A stretch of DNA of 64,000 nt from Nocardia brasiliensis NBRC 14402 (GCF_000308475.2 NZ_BAFT02000010.1:18010-82009); one strand, 5' to 3'; shown: positions 42,798 to 51,978, numbered from the stretch's first letter. Made by a program: numbers and translations. The notes: generated by a model not told the origin, from the sequence alone.

Positions 42798-45260
42798 ATG
42801 ATCGAGCACCGTGGCGGGTCGCCCGCGGATATCCAGCGAGCGTCGGCGCCGGAATCGGTGGTGGCCCTGGTCGACGCGGCGTCCGCGGTGGAACGCGAAC
42901 TGATCGGGAACTGGCTCAGCGACGGTGGCCTCACCGGTGAGTTCGGCAGCACCGCGCCGGTGACCCAGCTGGATCTGGACGCGGGCGCGATCGCCACCCG
43001 GTTGGTCGGCCGGCACGACGACCCGCTCGTGGTCCCGGTGCGGGTGCTCTGGTTGCCGCCGGAACGTGATGGCGTGCGCCGCATCACCTTCGCCGACATG
43101 GCCCTGCTCACCAATCCGCGCAAGCCGAACCGGCTCGCGCAGCGCAAACTGGTCGGCCAGCCGAACCGGCACGTGGTGCTCACCGGGCAGCCCGCACTGC
43201 TCAGCGAGTTGCGCACGAACAATCCCGAAGCCGCGGCCTTGTTCGCGAAGGGCAGCGCCGAACCGTTCGCGCGCGCCATCGTGCGCGCCGCGGTCGTCGC
43301 GTTGGAGCGCGCCGAACGCACCATCATCGGCGACCGCTACAAGGTGCCCCGGCTGGTGGCCGAAGAGATCCTCGACTCACCCGACTTCCTGCGCAGACTC
43401 GAACTCATCGCCGACCAGATCGGCGCGAGCCCGCACGAGGTGTACCGCCGCGCGGAAAAGGCGCTCAACGAACTCGTCGCCGCCCAGAGCAGATTGGTCT
43501 CCGACCTGTTCACCCAGGCGATGCGGCCGATCCACGCCTCGACCTGGAAGGTGGATTCCGACGATTCCGGCCTGGCCGCGCTGCGCGACCTGAACCGCCG
43601 CTTCCCGCTGGTGTTCCTGCCTTCGCACCGTTCCTACGTCGACGCGTTCGTGCTCGGTGATGTGCTGGCCCGCAACGACTTCCCGCCGAACCACGTGATC
43701 GGCGGCGCGAACCTCAGCTTCTGGCCGATGGGCCCGATCGCCCGGCGCACCGGAACCGTGTTCATCCGCCGCAGTTTCGGCGACGACGAGGTGTACAAGG
43801 CGGTGGTCGAGGAGTATTTCGCCTATCTGCTGGCCAAGCGATTCAATCTGGAGTGGTACTTCGAGGGCGGGCGCACCCGCACCGGCAAGCTGCGGCCGCC
43901 GCGCTACGGGCTCCTGAATTACCTTGCCTCGGCGGTGCGTTCGCACCGGGTCGAAGATGTCATGCTGGTTCCGGTGTCGATCACCTATGAGCGGCTGAAC
44001 GAACTGGGCGCCATCGCCACCGAGCAGGTGGGCGGCAAGAAGAAGCCGGAAGGACTCACCTGGCTGGCACGTTATGTCCGCAGCCAGCAGCATTCGGCCG
44101 GGCACGTGTACGTGCGTTTCGGCGAACCGCTGTCGGCGCGGGATCGGCTTGCCGCGCACGGCGATCCGCTCACCACCCCGCCGCTGACCATTCCCCTGCA
44201 CCGCACCGAGCCCGCGCCCGCGGGGCACACCGAGCTCGGGCAGGGCGAGCCCGACGCACCCGAGATCGCCGAACTGGAGCGCAAAGCCGTGCAGCGGCTG
44301 GCGTTCGAGATCGCGGTCGGCATCAACGCGGTCACCCCGGTCACCGTCAACGCACTGGTCACCCTCGCGCTGCTCGGCGTACACGAGCGCGCACTCACCC
44401 TCGGCGAGGTGCGCACGGTGCTCGCGCCGGTGCTCGGCTACATCGAGAAGCGCGACCTGCCGCACGGGGAACTCGCCGCGTTGCGCGACGATCAGGGTCT
44501 CGCCGTTGTGCTGGAACAACTCTCGCTGGCCAAGGTCGTCACCGTGTATCGCGGCGGACTGGAGCCGGTGTACTCCATCGAGGCGGGCGCGCACCTGGAA
44601 GCCGCGTTCTATCGCAACAGCGCGGTGCACTGGTTCGTGCACCGCGCCATCCTCGAACTGTCCATCCTCGCGGCCCTCGACAGCGACGGCGCCGACCAGC
44701 TGAGCACCGGCTGGGACGAGGCGTTCCGGCTGCGCGACCTGCTGAAGTTCGAGTTCTTCTTCCCCGAACGCGCCGAGTTCGCCGAACAGATGACCGCCGA
44801 GATGCTGCTGCTCGATCCGGAATGGCACAGTCACACCAGGGAGAACACGCTGGGTTCGGAGGTGATGACCAGGCTCACCGACTCCGGATTCATGATGGCG
44901 CACCGCGTACTTCGCTCGTTCTTCGACGCGCAGCTGGTGGTCGCCGAACGGCTGGCCGCGCGCGATCCGGAGACCGAGATCGACCGCAAACAGCTCATCG
45001 CCGAATGCGTCGCGGTGGGCAAGCAGATGATGCTGCAGCAGCGACTGCACAGCCCCGAATCGGTGTCCACCGAACTGTTCACCAGCGCACTGAAACTCGC
45101 GGACAACTACGGCCTGCTGGATCGCGTGTCCGACGATTCGGCCAAGACCAGGGCCGAATTGACCGAGCGCCGCGTGGAATTCGCGGACCGCCTGCGCACC
45201 ATCGGTACCCGTATCTCGCAGGCCGCCGCCCTCGATCCGTCGAATCGGGCGCTGCGGTGA
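42798..45260 (+). CDS. plsB: Glycerol-3-phosphate 1-O-acyltransferase
   Basis: An 820-residue membrane-associated enzyme (PlsB2/Rv2482c type) that acylates sn-glycerol 3-phosphate at position 1, the first step of phospholipid and triacylglycerol synthesis. The acyltransferase motif HRSYVD is at His277-Asp282, followed by GGANLSFWPMGPIARRTGTVFIRR and EWYFEGGRTRTGKL. The ATG has GGAGGG upstream. The TGA overlaps the GTG of plsC, so the two successive acylation steps are co-translated. Confidence 0.93.
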   Translation: MIEHRGGSPADIQRASAPESVVALVDAASAVERELIGNWLSDGGLTGEFGSTAPVTQLDLDAGAIATRLVGRHDDPLVVPVRVLWLPPERDGVRRITFADMALLTNPRKPNRLAQRKLVGQPNRHVVLTGQPALLSELRTNNPEAAALFAKGSAEPFARAIVRAAVVALERAERTIIGDRYKVPRLVAEEILDSPDFLRRLELIADQIGASPHEVYRRAEKALNELVAAQSRLVSDLFTQAMRPIHASTWKVDSDDSGLAALRDLNRRFPLVFLPSHRSYVDAFVLGDVLARNDFPPNHVIGGANLSFWPMGPIARRTGTVFIRRSFGDDEVYKAVVEEYFAYLLAKRFNLEWYFEGGRTRTGKLRPPRYGLLNYLASAVRSHRVEDVMLVPVSITYERLNELGAIATEQVGGKKKPEGLTWLARYVRSQQHSAGHVYVRFGEPLSARDRLAAHGDPLTTPPLTIPLHRTEPAPAGHTELGQGEPDAPEIAELERKAVQRLAFEIAVGINAVTPVTVNALVTLALLGVHERALTLGEVRTVLAPVLGYIEKRDLPHGELAALRDDQGLAVVLEQLSLAKVVTVYRGGLEPVYSIEAGAHLEAAFYRNSAVHWFVHRAILELSILAALDSDGADQLSTGWDEAFRLRDLLKFEFFFPERAEFAEQMTAEMLLLDPEWHSHTRENTLGSEVMTRLTDSGFMMAHRVLRSFFDAQLVVAERLAARDPETEIDRKQLIAECVAVGKQMMLQQRLHSPESVSTELFTSALKLADNYGLLDRVSDDSAKTRAELTERRVEFADRLRTIGTRISQAAALDPSNRALR

Positions 45261-46693
45261 ACCCCACCGTTTCAGGGGATCTGGACGCGGAACTCGCCGC
45301 GATCCGGTCCGGACCGCAGGGCGCGCGGATCGCCGCGATCTTCGACTTCGGTGGCACCGTCATCGCCGGTCCGCCGGTGCCGGGCCCGTTGCGGCGACTG
45401 TTCCCCGGCCGCGATATCGCGAGCGTGCTGCTGCGCGGCATCCGTGGCGGCACCACCGATGGCGCGTACGGCCGGTGGCTGCACCAGCTCGCCGAAGTGT
45501 CGGCGGGTCGGCCCGAGGCGGAACTGGACGAACTCGGGGTGCGGCTGTTCCGCGAGACCACCTACGAGTACCTGTATCCCGAAGCGTGGCAACTGATTCG
45601 AACGCATCGAGCCGCAGGGCACACCGTGGTGCTGGCCAGCTCGCTGACCCGCTTCCAGGTGGCGCCCGCGGCGGCGGCGCTCGGTATCGAGCATGTGCTG
45701 TGCACGCCGATGGCGGTGCAGGACGGCTTGCTCACCGGCTACGCCGACGGGAAAACGCTGTGGCGCAACGGTAAAGCCGCGGCGGTGCGCGAGTTCGCGG
45801 CCGACCACGACCTGGATCTCGAACACAGCTACGGCTACGCGGACAGCGACGCGGACCTGCCGCTGTTGGCGCTGGTCGGGCATCCGGTGGCGGTGAACCC
45901 CGACCCGCGACTCACCACGACGGCTGCGGAAAGGCGGTGGCCCGTAGTGCACTTCGCGGCCAGGCGAGCCGCGCGGCCCACGGACTATCTCCGCACCACC
46001 GCCGGTTTCGCCGGACTGCTGGGCGGCGCGTTCTACGGTGTCGCGGCGAAATCGGCCACCAAGGACCGGCAGCAGATGGCCGACGCGCTGATGGCGCACG
46101 CGGCCGGGAACACCTTGAGCATCACCGGTGTTCAGCTGCGCGTGCTCGGCGCGGAACACGCCCGCTCGCCGCGGCCGGCGGTGTTCCTGTTCAACCATCA
46201 GAGCCAGTTCGACATCATCATCGTCCCCGAGGTGCTCGGCGGCGGCGTCACCGGCATCGGCAAGAAGGAGCTGACCCGCAACCCGATCTTCGGACCGCTG
46301 ATGCGCTTCGTCGGTGTGACGTTCATCGATCGCTCGAGCACCAGTGCGGCCAAAGCCGCCCTCGCGCCGGTAGTCGAGACGTTGCGCAGCGGACTGTCGA
46401 TCGCCGTCGCGCCCGAGGGAACCCGTTCCTACACACCGGAGGTCGGCCCGTTCAAGAAGGGCGCGTTCCATATCGCGATGCAGGCGGGGGTGCCGGTCAT
46501 TCCGATCGTCATTCGCAACGCGGGCGAGATCTGCCGGCGCAACGCGATGGTCGCACGCCCGGGCATCGTGGATGTCGCGATCCTCGAACCGATCGACGTC
46601 AGCGACTGGGACCCCGCGAAGCTGGACGCCGAGGTAGCCGCGGTCCGTCAACGCTACGTGGACCTGCTGCTGGACTGGCCGCGGCCGGACTGA
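45257..46693 (+). CDS. plsC: HAD-like/1-acylglycerol-3-phosphate acyltransferase fusion
   Basis: A 478-residue fusion of the Rv2483c type. Residues 20-240 are a HAD-IB phosphatase-like domain; residues 290-478 are an AGPAT that acylates lysophosphatidate at position 2. The acyltransferase has NHQSQFD (His314, Asp319), FIDRSS and APEGTRSYTPEVGPFKKG. The HAD motif I reads FDFGGT, so the second Asp (residue 32) is Gly. Phosphatase activity is therefore doubtful, although the later GYADSDADLP motif is intact. The GTG start overlaps the plsB stop. Confidence 0.9.
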   Translation: MNPTVSGDLDAELAAIRSGPQGARIAAIFDFGGTVIAGPPVPGPLRRLFPGRDIASVLLRGIRGGTTDGAYGRWLHQLAEVSAGRPEAELDELGVRLFRETTYEYLYPEAWQLIRTHRAAGHTVVLASSLTRFQVAPAAAALGIEHVLCTPMAVQDGLLTGYADGKTLWRNGKAAAVREFAADHDLDLEHSYGYADSDADLPLLALVGHPVAVNPDPRLTTTAAERRWPVVHFAARRAARPTDYLRTTAGFAGLLGGAFYGVAAKSATKDRQQMADALMAHAAGNTLSITGVQLRVLGAEHARSPRPAVFLFNHQSQFDIIIVPEVLGGGVTGIGKKELTRNPIFGPLMRFVGVTFIDRSSTSAAKAALAPVVETLRSGLSIAVAPEGTRSYTPEVGPFKKGAFHIAMQAGVPVIPIVIRNAGEICRRNAMVARPGIVDVAILEPIDVSDWDPAKLDAEVAAVRQRYVDLLLDWPRPD

Positions 46694-46774
46694 TCGCGCG
46701 AACATCATGGGGCCGCAATGCATTCCGCTATGCGGCCTGCCGGGGAGTGATCCAGCCCACTACCGATCGATTTG

Positions 46775-46794
46775 ACCTGAAGAAATGTTCAGGT
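46775..46794. promoter_or_regulatory. Perfect operator-like palindrome upstream of DUF6069 gene
   Basis: ACCTGAA-GAAATG-TTCAGGT has 7-bp perfect arms. It lies directly after a TTGACC -35-like hexamer (46772-46777) and before CATGAT, so a bound repressor would block the promoter. Confidence 0.55.
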
Positions 46795-46843
46795 TTCATG
46801 ATTGTTCTCAGCACCAAGCACAGCTTCGGATGAGGAGAACATC

Positions 46844-47281
46844 ATGACCATCGCACAATCCACCACAGCGGCCCTGCGCATCCCGGCCGTCAACCGTCCC
46901 CTCGCAATCCTCGGCAGCGTCGCGGTCGCGGTCGTCGTCAACCTCGGCGTGTGGCTGCTCGGCCTGGCTGCGGGCGGCTCCTTCGACGTGGTCGAGAAGG
47001 GCGTCACGACGCACCTCGGCGTCGGCTCGGTGATCACCTCGTCCGCGGTGCCGCTGTTCATCGGCATGACGCTGGCCGCGCTGGTGTCCTACTTCTGGGC
47101 AGGTGTGCTGCGGGTGGCCCAGGTGGTCGGCGGCGTGCTCGCCATCGCGACCATCGGCCTCACCGTCGCCGCCACGTTCGACACCGTGACCACCATCGCG
47201 CTCTCGGTCATGCACGTCGTGCTCGCCCCGGTCGTCGTGCTCGGTCTGGAGGCGATGCGCCAAGGTCTGGCACAGCGCTGA
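46844..47281 (+). CDS. DUF6069 family membrane protein
   Basis: A 145-residue protein with four predicted helices (about 20-40, 58-82, 87-108 and 114-135), resembling DUF6069. The function is unknown. The ATG at 46844 follows GAGGAG. It is the likely sole target of the palindrome at 46775-46794. Confidence 0.7.
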   Translation: MTIAQSTTAALRIPAVNRPLAILGSVAVAVVVNLGVWLLGLAAGGSFDVVEKGVTTHLGVGSVITSSAVPLFIGMTLAALVSYFWAGVLRVAQVVGGVLAIATIGLTVAATFDTVTTIALSVMHVVLAPVVVLGLEAMRQGLAQR

Positions 47282-47297
47282 CCGCCCGCGAACGACG

Positions 47298-47330
47298 CAG
47301 GGCCCCGCATCCGGTGGATGCGGGGCCCTG
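47298..47330. terminator. Bidirectional terminator
   Basis: Perfect 15-bp arms (CAGGGCCCCGCATCC against GGATGCGGGGCCCTG) with a 3-nt loop, between the converging DUF6069 and ppm1 genes. Its core is the same as in the rpf terminator at 18130. Confidence 0.95.
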
Positions 47331-47345
47331 CTCGATATTCGCGAC

Positions 47346-48065
47346 CTAGACCGAGCGGCCGAAGAGCAGCTTCCACGGCATCAACGCCGACTCCAGCTGC
47401 ACCTTCAGGCTCATCTTGGACGCACCGAGGGTGCGCTCCTCGAAACGGATCGGCACCTCGGCGATCTCGATGCCCTGTTTGACCGTCCGGTAGTTCATCT
47501 CGACCTGGAAGGAGTACCCGTTGCTGCGGATCGTGCCGACCTCGATGGCGCGCAGCGTGTCCGCCTTCCACGCCTTGAAGCCCGCGGTGGCGTCCTTCAC
47601 GTGCAGCCGCAGGATCAGGTTCACATAGAAGTTGGCCCACGCCGACAGCGCTTTGCGGTACCACTTCCACTCCTCGGCGGTCGAACCGCCGGGCACGTAG
47701 CGCGACCCGAGCACGACGCCCGCGTCGGTGGTGGACAGCTTCTCCAGCATGGCCGGAATCACCTCGGCGGGATGCGACAGGTCGGCATCCATCTGGATGA
47801 CCACGTCCGCGCCCTCGTCCAGCGCACGGGTGATACCGGCGATATAGGCCCGGCCCAGTCCGTCCTTCTCCGTCCGGTGCAGCACGCCCACCACGTTCGG
47901 CAGTTCGGCGGCCAGCTTGTCGGCGACCTCACCGGTGCCGTCCGGTGAATTGTCGTCGACCACGAGCACGTGCAGGTCGGGCACCGGCAGCGCGGTCAGC
48001 CGCGCCACCGCCACCGGCAGATTTTCCCGCTCGTTGTAGGTCGGCACAACAACGGTAACCCTCAA
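47346..48065 (-). CDS. ppm1: Polyprenol monophosphomannose synthase
   Basis: A 239-residue family 2 glycosyltransferase that transfers mannose from GDP-mannose to polyprenyl phosphate, the donor for lipomannan, lipoarabinomannan and protein mannosylation. Motifs: VVPTYNERENLP, VVDDNSPDGTGE, the QMDADLSHP metal site, GSRYVPGG, and WANFYVNLILRLHVKDATAGFKAW. It lacks the Lnt-like membrane domain fused to M. tuberculosis Ppm1. The TTG at 48065 is the start, with GGGAGG about 8 nt upstream. Confidence 0.9.
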   Translation of the reverse strand: MRVTVVVPTYNERENLPVAVARLTALPVPDLHVLVVDDNSPDGTGEVADKLAAELPNVVGVLHRTEKDGLGRAYIAGITRALDEGADVVIQMDADLSHPAEVIPAMLEKLSTTDAGVVLGSRYVPGGSTAEEWKWYRKALSAWANFYVNLILRLHVKDATAGFKAWKADTLRAIEVGTIRSNGYSFQVEMNYRTVKQGIEIAEVPIRFEERTLGASKMSLKVQLESALMPWKLLFGRSV

Positions 48066-48333
48066 GGGTCGCCCTCCCTGCTGATCCTGGTCCGGCTCGC
48101 AGCCCACGTCAGGACCACCGAGCACTCGTCTGATTCGAGAAAACCGTACTTGATCGTGCTGAAGCGGACCTGAGTGGATATACCTGGACGCCAGGACTTC
48201 GCGCCCGTACCGCCAGGTCTCGAGATCACATTCACCGGGCGTTTTCCGTTCCGCCCCGAACCCGCGGAGCTACGGAACGCGCGGGATCACTTGCCGCACA
48301 CCGGACTAGCCGTGGCGCGTCACGACCGTCGGG

Positions 48334-48501
48334 TCAGTCGCCGTCGCTCGCGTCGGCCTGTGCATTGCGCGCCTTGACGATCTCCAGTGCCCGTTCCGCG
48401 GTCGCCTGATCCGGATACGGACCCATCCGATCCTGGAACCAGCACTGTCGGCCCTTCTCGGCCCGCTTGTGCTTCAAGCAGTAATACCAGCGCTCAGCCA
48501 T
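48334..48501 (-). CDS. Small SPOR-like conserved protein
   Basis: A 55-residue protein (AERWYYCLKHKRAEKGRQCW, then RMGPYPDQATAERALEIVKARN). It matches the pattern of a small, widely conserved actinobacterial protein often labelled SPOR-like, with two cysteines that could bind metal. The function is unknown. The ATG is preceded by GGGGG. The 268-bp gap between this gene and ppm1 shows nothing else. Confidence 0.7.
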   Translation of the reverse strand: MAERWYYCLKHKRAEKGRQCWFQDRMGPYPDQATAERALEIVKARNAQADASDGD

Positions 48502-48571
48502 GCCCCCAGCATTCCACCTACGTCGCCGACGTAACAGAATTTCCGAGATCGGCCCCGGCTTGTGAGCGCGT

Positions 48572-49237
48572 TCACCAAAGGTGCACCAGGGCATCGAACA
48601 CGAGAACTATGCCGAAGACCACGAAAAGAATGCGCAGCACGCGCGGCACGTGACGAGTCAGGACGCGGACGATGGCGCGGTAGACGAGTCTGGCCCTTGG
48701 TGTCCGGCGCAACGACAGCGCGAGCACCAGCAGTGGCGGCAACAGCGCGAGCGCACAGTAGGCGACCACGAGCAGCGGCCACATCGGTGGGTGCCGCGCC
48801 GAGATCATGGCCAGACCGGCCAGATACGGGACCGCCGTCGGCGCCTGCGCCAGACCGATCGCCATCCCCACGAAACCGAACAACCACGGCCTTCGACGCA
48901 GTGCCGAGGCCCACGCGGGCCGCTCGTTGCGCGTGGTCACCGGGACTCGGCTGAGCGCGATGAGCACCACACCCAGCACCAGCTCGCCCCAATATCGCAC
49001 CGCCGGTGTGAGTTCGAACGACACCAGCTCGGTCAGGAAGGTGAGGCCGAGCACCGTGCAGATGCCGAACGCCGTGGTGACCGCGAAAACCCCTGCGATG
49101 AAACTCAATCCGCCCGGCACCGGAGACCGGCGGCCCAACCGGCTGTCGGCCACCACCGCCGTGGTCAACCCCACCAGCAGCACGTCGAGCGAATCCAGCA
49201 ACGCGAATCCGGCGAGCGCGAGTAGGAGAGGCACCAT
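48572..49237 (-). CDS. GAP (Sap) family membrane protein
   Basis: A 221-residue protein with six predicted helices and the GAP/Sap family layout (LLDSLDVLLVGLTTAVVADSR, then GELVLGVVLIALS). Mycobacterial members help export of sulfolipid and glycopeptidolipid precursors; the substrate here is unknown. The ATG is at 49237. Confidence 0.8.
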   Translation of the reverse strand: MVPLLLALAGFALLDSLDVLLVGLTTAVVADSRLGRRSPVPGGLSFIAGVFAVTTAFGICTVLGLTFLTELVSFELTPAVRYWGELVLGVVLIALSRVPVTTRNERPAWASALRRRPWLFGFVGMAIGLAQAPTAVPYLAGLAMISARHPPMWPLLVVAYCALALLPPLLVLALSLRRTPRARLVYRAIVRVLTRHVPRVLRILFVVFGIVLVFDALVHLW

Positions 49238-49335
49238 GACCGGCCCAGCCTACGGGAGCCGGTGCACCCCGCAGCCGGGCCGCGAGCGGGGCATGCGGCG
49301 CGCGTTACGTCACCGCGCGCCCCGCTCGCCGGGAC

Positions 49336-49572
49336 TCAGGGGCAGTTCGGCGGGCCGATATCGCAGGAGATGCGTGCGGAGAGACTGGACAGGTACTTCG
49401 CCGAACCGGAGGCGGAGCCCGAGCCGGCACCATCGATCGGCTGCGCCTCGGGTACTGCGCTAGTAGCGGGTTCGAGCGGCAGGCCCGGCGCGGCTGTCGC
49501 GGTGCCGGTCCCGGCCAGCGCGGCGAGCGCAATTGAGCCCGCCGCAAGGCAATTCGTCACTATTCGTTGCAC
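49336..49572 (-). CDS. Small secreted protein
   Basis: A 78-residue protein with a signal peptide cleaved near residue 28 (GTATAAPG). The mature part is Ser/Gly/Pro-rich and ends ISCDIGPPNCP with two cysteines. No family is recognised; such short secreted proteins are common in Nocardia. The GTG at 49572 has AAGAAGG upstream. Confidence 0.65.
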   Translation of the reverse strand: MQRIVTNCLAAGSIALAALAGTGTATAAPGLPLEPATSAVPEAQPIDGAGSGSASGSAKYLSSLSARISCDIGPPNCP

Positions 49573-49708
49573 CGATACCTTCTTCCTAACAGCGGCGGCG
49601 CAATGCGCGTCGCCGTGTTCGCCCAGGTTAGGAAGATCACTCCGGCGCCGGACAGTCCCGAGTTGTCCCGCCACCGGCCTTCGGGCCCACGGTGAACGGG
49701 GCAGCGGA

Positions 49709-50200
49709 TCAGGCGATCGGCGGGCCGGACTGCGGACCGATCAGCGGCTCGAAAACGGCGGCGTAGGCCTCGAAGCGAGGCTTCCAGTCGCCGGGTTCCA
49801 GGCCCGCGAGCTGATCGAGGCAGGCGTCCCAACCCGCGGCATTGCGGGCCGCGGCGTCCGGCGCCAGTTCGTTGACGAGCACCAGGTGCGTGCCGCTGCC
49901 GTGCGGTGCCAGCTCGAAACGCAGGCGCTCGTCGCCCCAGCTGAACGCCAAGAGCTTCGGCTCGTCGACCGCGAGCACCTCGCCGTCGAGCAGCAGTCCG
50001 CTCCCGTCAGCGAAATCGAAGCCGATCGTCGCGCCGACCCGCCACACCCCGCCGGTCACCTGCACGTCGCACGGGAACCACGCGCGCAACTGTTCGCGGT
50101 CGGTGAGCGCCTGCCACACCACCGGCGGCGGATCTACCAGCTCCCGCTCCAACCGCACCGCGGGTCGTTCGCCGTCGGTCCGCAACTGGGCCTCGGTCAT
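49709..50200 (-). CDS. SRPBCC (AHSA1-like) domain protein
   Basis: A 163-residue START-like lipid- or ligand-binding fold (ERELVDPPPVVWQALTDREQLRAWFP, then HLVLVNELAPDAAARNAAGWD). The ATG at 50200 follows GGAGGAG and overlaps the TGA of the ArsR gene (50197-50200). This ArsR/SRPBCC pairing is very common in actinobacteria; the ligand is unknown. Confidence 0.85.
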   Translation of the reverse strand: MTEAQLRTDGERPAVRLERELVDPPPVVWQALTDREQLRAWFPCDVQVTGGVWRVGATIGFDFADGSGLLLDGEVLAVDEPKLLAFSWGDERLRFELAPHGSGTHLVLVNELAPDAAARNAAGWDACLDQLAGLEPGDWKPRFEAYAAVFEPLIGPQSGPPIA

Positions 50201-50514
50201 GATCGTCTCCTCCGATCGAGATGCTCTTCGAGTAGATCCAGATGGGTGTTCCACATCAGGCGATACGGGGCCAGCCAATCGTCCAGTTCCACAAGCGGTT
50301 CCGGCCTGATCCGGTAGAGCCGGCGCTGCGCGTCGACCCGCACCGCCACCAACCCCGCCTCCTTCAGCACCCGCAGATGCTTGGACACCGCAGGCTGACT
50401 GAGCCCCAACTCCGCCACCAACGCCCCCACCGGCGACTCCCCCGCCCGCAACACCTCCAAAATCGCCAGCCGATTGGGTTCGGCCAGCACTTGAAAGACA
50501 GTCGCCGCAGTCAC
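50197..50514 (-). CDS. ArsR family transcriptional repressor
   Basis: A 105-residue winged-helix regulator: LAEPNRLAILEVLRAGESPV, the recognition helix LSQPAVSKHLRVLKEAGLV, and the wing QRRLYRIRPEPL. There is no cysteine metal site, so it is the non-metal type paired with an AHSA1-like protein. The GTG at 50514 has GGAGGG upstream. Its promoter holds a perfect palindrome, indicating autoregulation. Confidence 0.9.
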   Translation of the reverse strand: MTAATVFQVLAEPNRLAILEVLRAGESPVGALVAELGLSQPAVSKHLRVLKEAGLVAVRVDAQRRLYRIRPEPLVELDDWLAPYRLMWNTHLDLLEEHLDRRRRS

Positions 50515-50520
50515 CCCTCC

Positions 50521-50549
50521 ATAGTCCTCTTCAGTTATATAACTGTCAA
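50521..50549 (-). promoter_or_regulatory. ArsR promoter with operator between -35 and -10
   Basis: On the minus strand: TTGACA (50544-50549), a 17-nt spacer, then GACTAT (50521-50526). The perfect 14-bp palindrome CAGTTATATAACTG (50532-50545) lies in the spacer, overlapping the last two bases of the -35. Confidence 0.8.
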
Positions 50550-50700
50550 GGCATATAATTGGCGGCAGACCCCATGCGACCCTCTCGAACGTGACGACGC
50601 ACCCGCCGCCCGGAACCCCTTCAGCGACGGCGGGTTTCGGTCACAACGCCGCGTCGTGTCCCGGCCGACACGCCGCGTCGCGTCCTAGTCGACTGATCAC

Positions 50701-50749
50701 GAGGTAATGGTGGCGGCATCGCCCGAGAGGCTCCCGCCACCATTACCTC
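50701..50749. terminator. Terminator after the small exported protein gene
   Basis: Perfect 16-bp arms 50701-50716 and 50734-50749 (GAGGTAATGGTGGCGG and its complement) with a 17-nt loop, downstream of the minus-strand gene ending at 50771. Confidence 0.85.
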
Positions 50750-50770
50750 CTGATCGACCGACCAGCTGCA

Positions 50771-51181
50771 CTAGCCCAAGCTGACCACCTTGGCCGTGCC
50801 GGATATCACGGTGTCGGCGGCGTCGACCAACGCCATCCGCACCTGCACCGTCTGCCCGCGCTGGATCGGCTCCGGCGACCCGTCCACTCCGGCCACCATC
50901 ACCACCGCCGACTGCTGCTTCCCGTCGCAGACGACGCCGGTCTCCGTCCCCGTAGCCGACGGACTCTCCGCCTGCGGATCCCCCACCATCACCTTGATCC
51001 CGACCACCCCCGCCGAAGCCTCACAGCTGTAGTCGGCCCCCACATTCGCCGGCCCCACCCCCGTGATCTCGATGCTGTTGTCGGCCCAGGCCGGTGCCGC
51101 GGTCACCCCCAGCACCACCCCCACCGCCCCGACCACACTCACCACAAACGCAGAACGCCGATAGTTCCGAATAGTCACCAT
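50771..51181 (-). CDS. Small exported protein
   Basis: A 136-residue protein with a signal peptide to about residue 33 (TAAPAWADN) and a beta-rich mature part with two cysteines (DYSCEAS, GVVCDGK). It is likely secreted; no family is recognised. The ATG at 51181 has AGGAGG 10 nt upstream; the ATG at 51190 is too close to that site. Downstream is a strong hairpin. Confidence 0.7.
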   Translation of the reverse strand: MVTIRNYRRSAFVVSVVGAVGVVLGVTAAPAWADNSIEITGVGPANVGADYSCEASAGVVGIKVMVGDPQAESPSATGTETGVVCDGKQQSAVVMVAGVDGSPEPIQRGQTVQVRMALVDAADTVISGTAKVVSLG

Positions 51182-51683
51182 GGATCCCATTCCTCCTGAG
51201 TAGCGGAAGCAGATCGCGGAACACACTCGAAAACAAGTACGGCCCAAACCGCACCCCCCTCATAATTCCCCACCCCCACCAAAACCAACCAGTACTTCGA
51301 AAACTGGCCCCCTGACCGTCCCACCGACGCCCGCTGAAGCACCGCCGCCCGATCCGAAGACGAGATCCAGCGCCCGCGACACGCCACCAACCCAACGCCC
51401 ACATCCCGGCCCCGTCCAAACCACTTCGGAGCGAACAAGATGGCCCCGCGGAGCCAGCCCACGGACAACCCGACCCGACCACAGGAGCGAGTCCACCGCG
51501 CAAGCGGATCGCACGACGAAAAAGCAGAGTCCAGCTGCAAGAGTCCGACGCCGCACACTAGAAGCGAATCCACCTGCAGGAGCGGCCATCCGCGGAAACG
51601 AAGTCCGACCACGAGAGCAGGTCCCGAGCACGTGAGCGCGCCCGGCTACGCGGGTGCAGCGACAGGAACGGCCCTGCCAACGG

Positions 51684-51978
51684 TCCGGCGACAGGAGCGA
51701 GGCCCGACTGCGGGAGCGGGTCCGGCTACGGGAGGACAGTCCAGCTACGGGAGCCAGCCCGGCTACGGAAGAACGGTCCAGCTACGGGAGGCGGTCCGGC
51801 CGCGGAAGAACGGTCCGGCCGCGGAAGAACGGTCCGACTACGGGAACCGGTCCGGCTACGGAAGCGGGTCCGGCTACGGGAGGACAGTCCGGCTACGGGA
51901 GGCGGTCTGGCCGCGGGAGGCGGTCCGGCTACGCGAGGAGGTCCAGCTACGGAGGTCGGTCCAGCTACGGGAGCCCGG
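51684..51978. repeat. Degenerate 18/19-bp minisatellite, at least 14 copies
   Basis: Units resembling TCCGGCTACGGGA recur at 51721, 51740, 51758, 51777, 51795, 51814, 51833, 51851, 51869, 51888, 51906, 51924, 51942 and 51960, with two looser copies at 51684 and 51703. Spacing is 18 or 19 bp, so no single frame is kept across the array. The preceding stretch from 51420 is related low-complexity sequence with GGAGCGAGTCC-like words. No gene is supported between 51182 and 52087. Confidence 0.9.
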
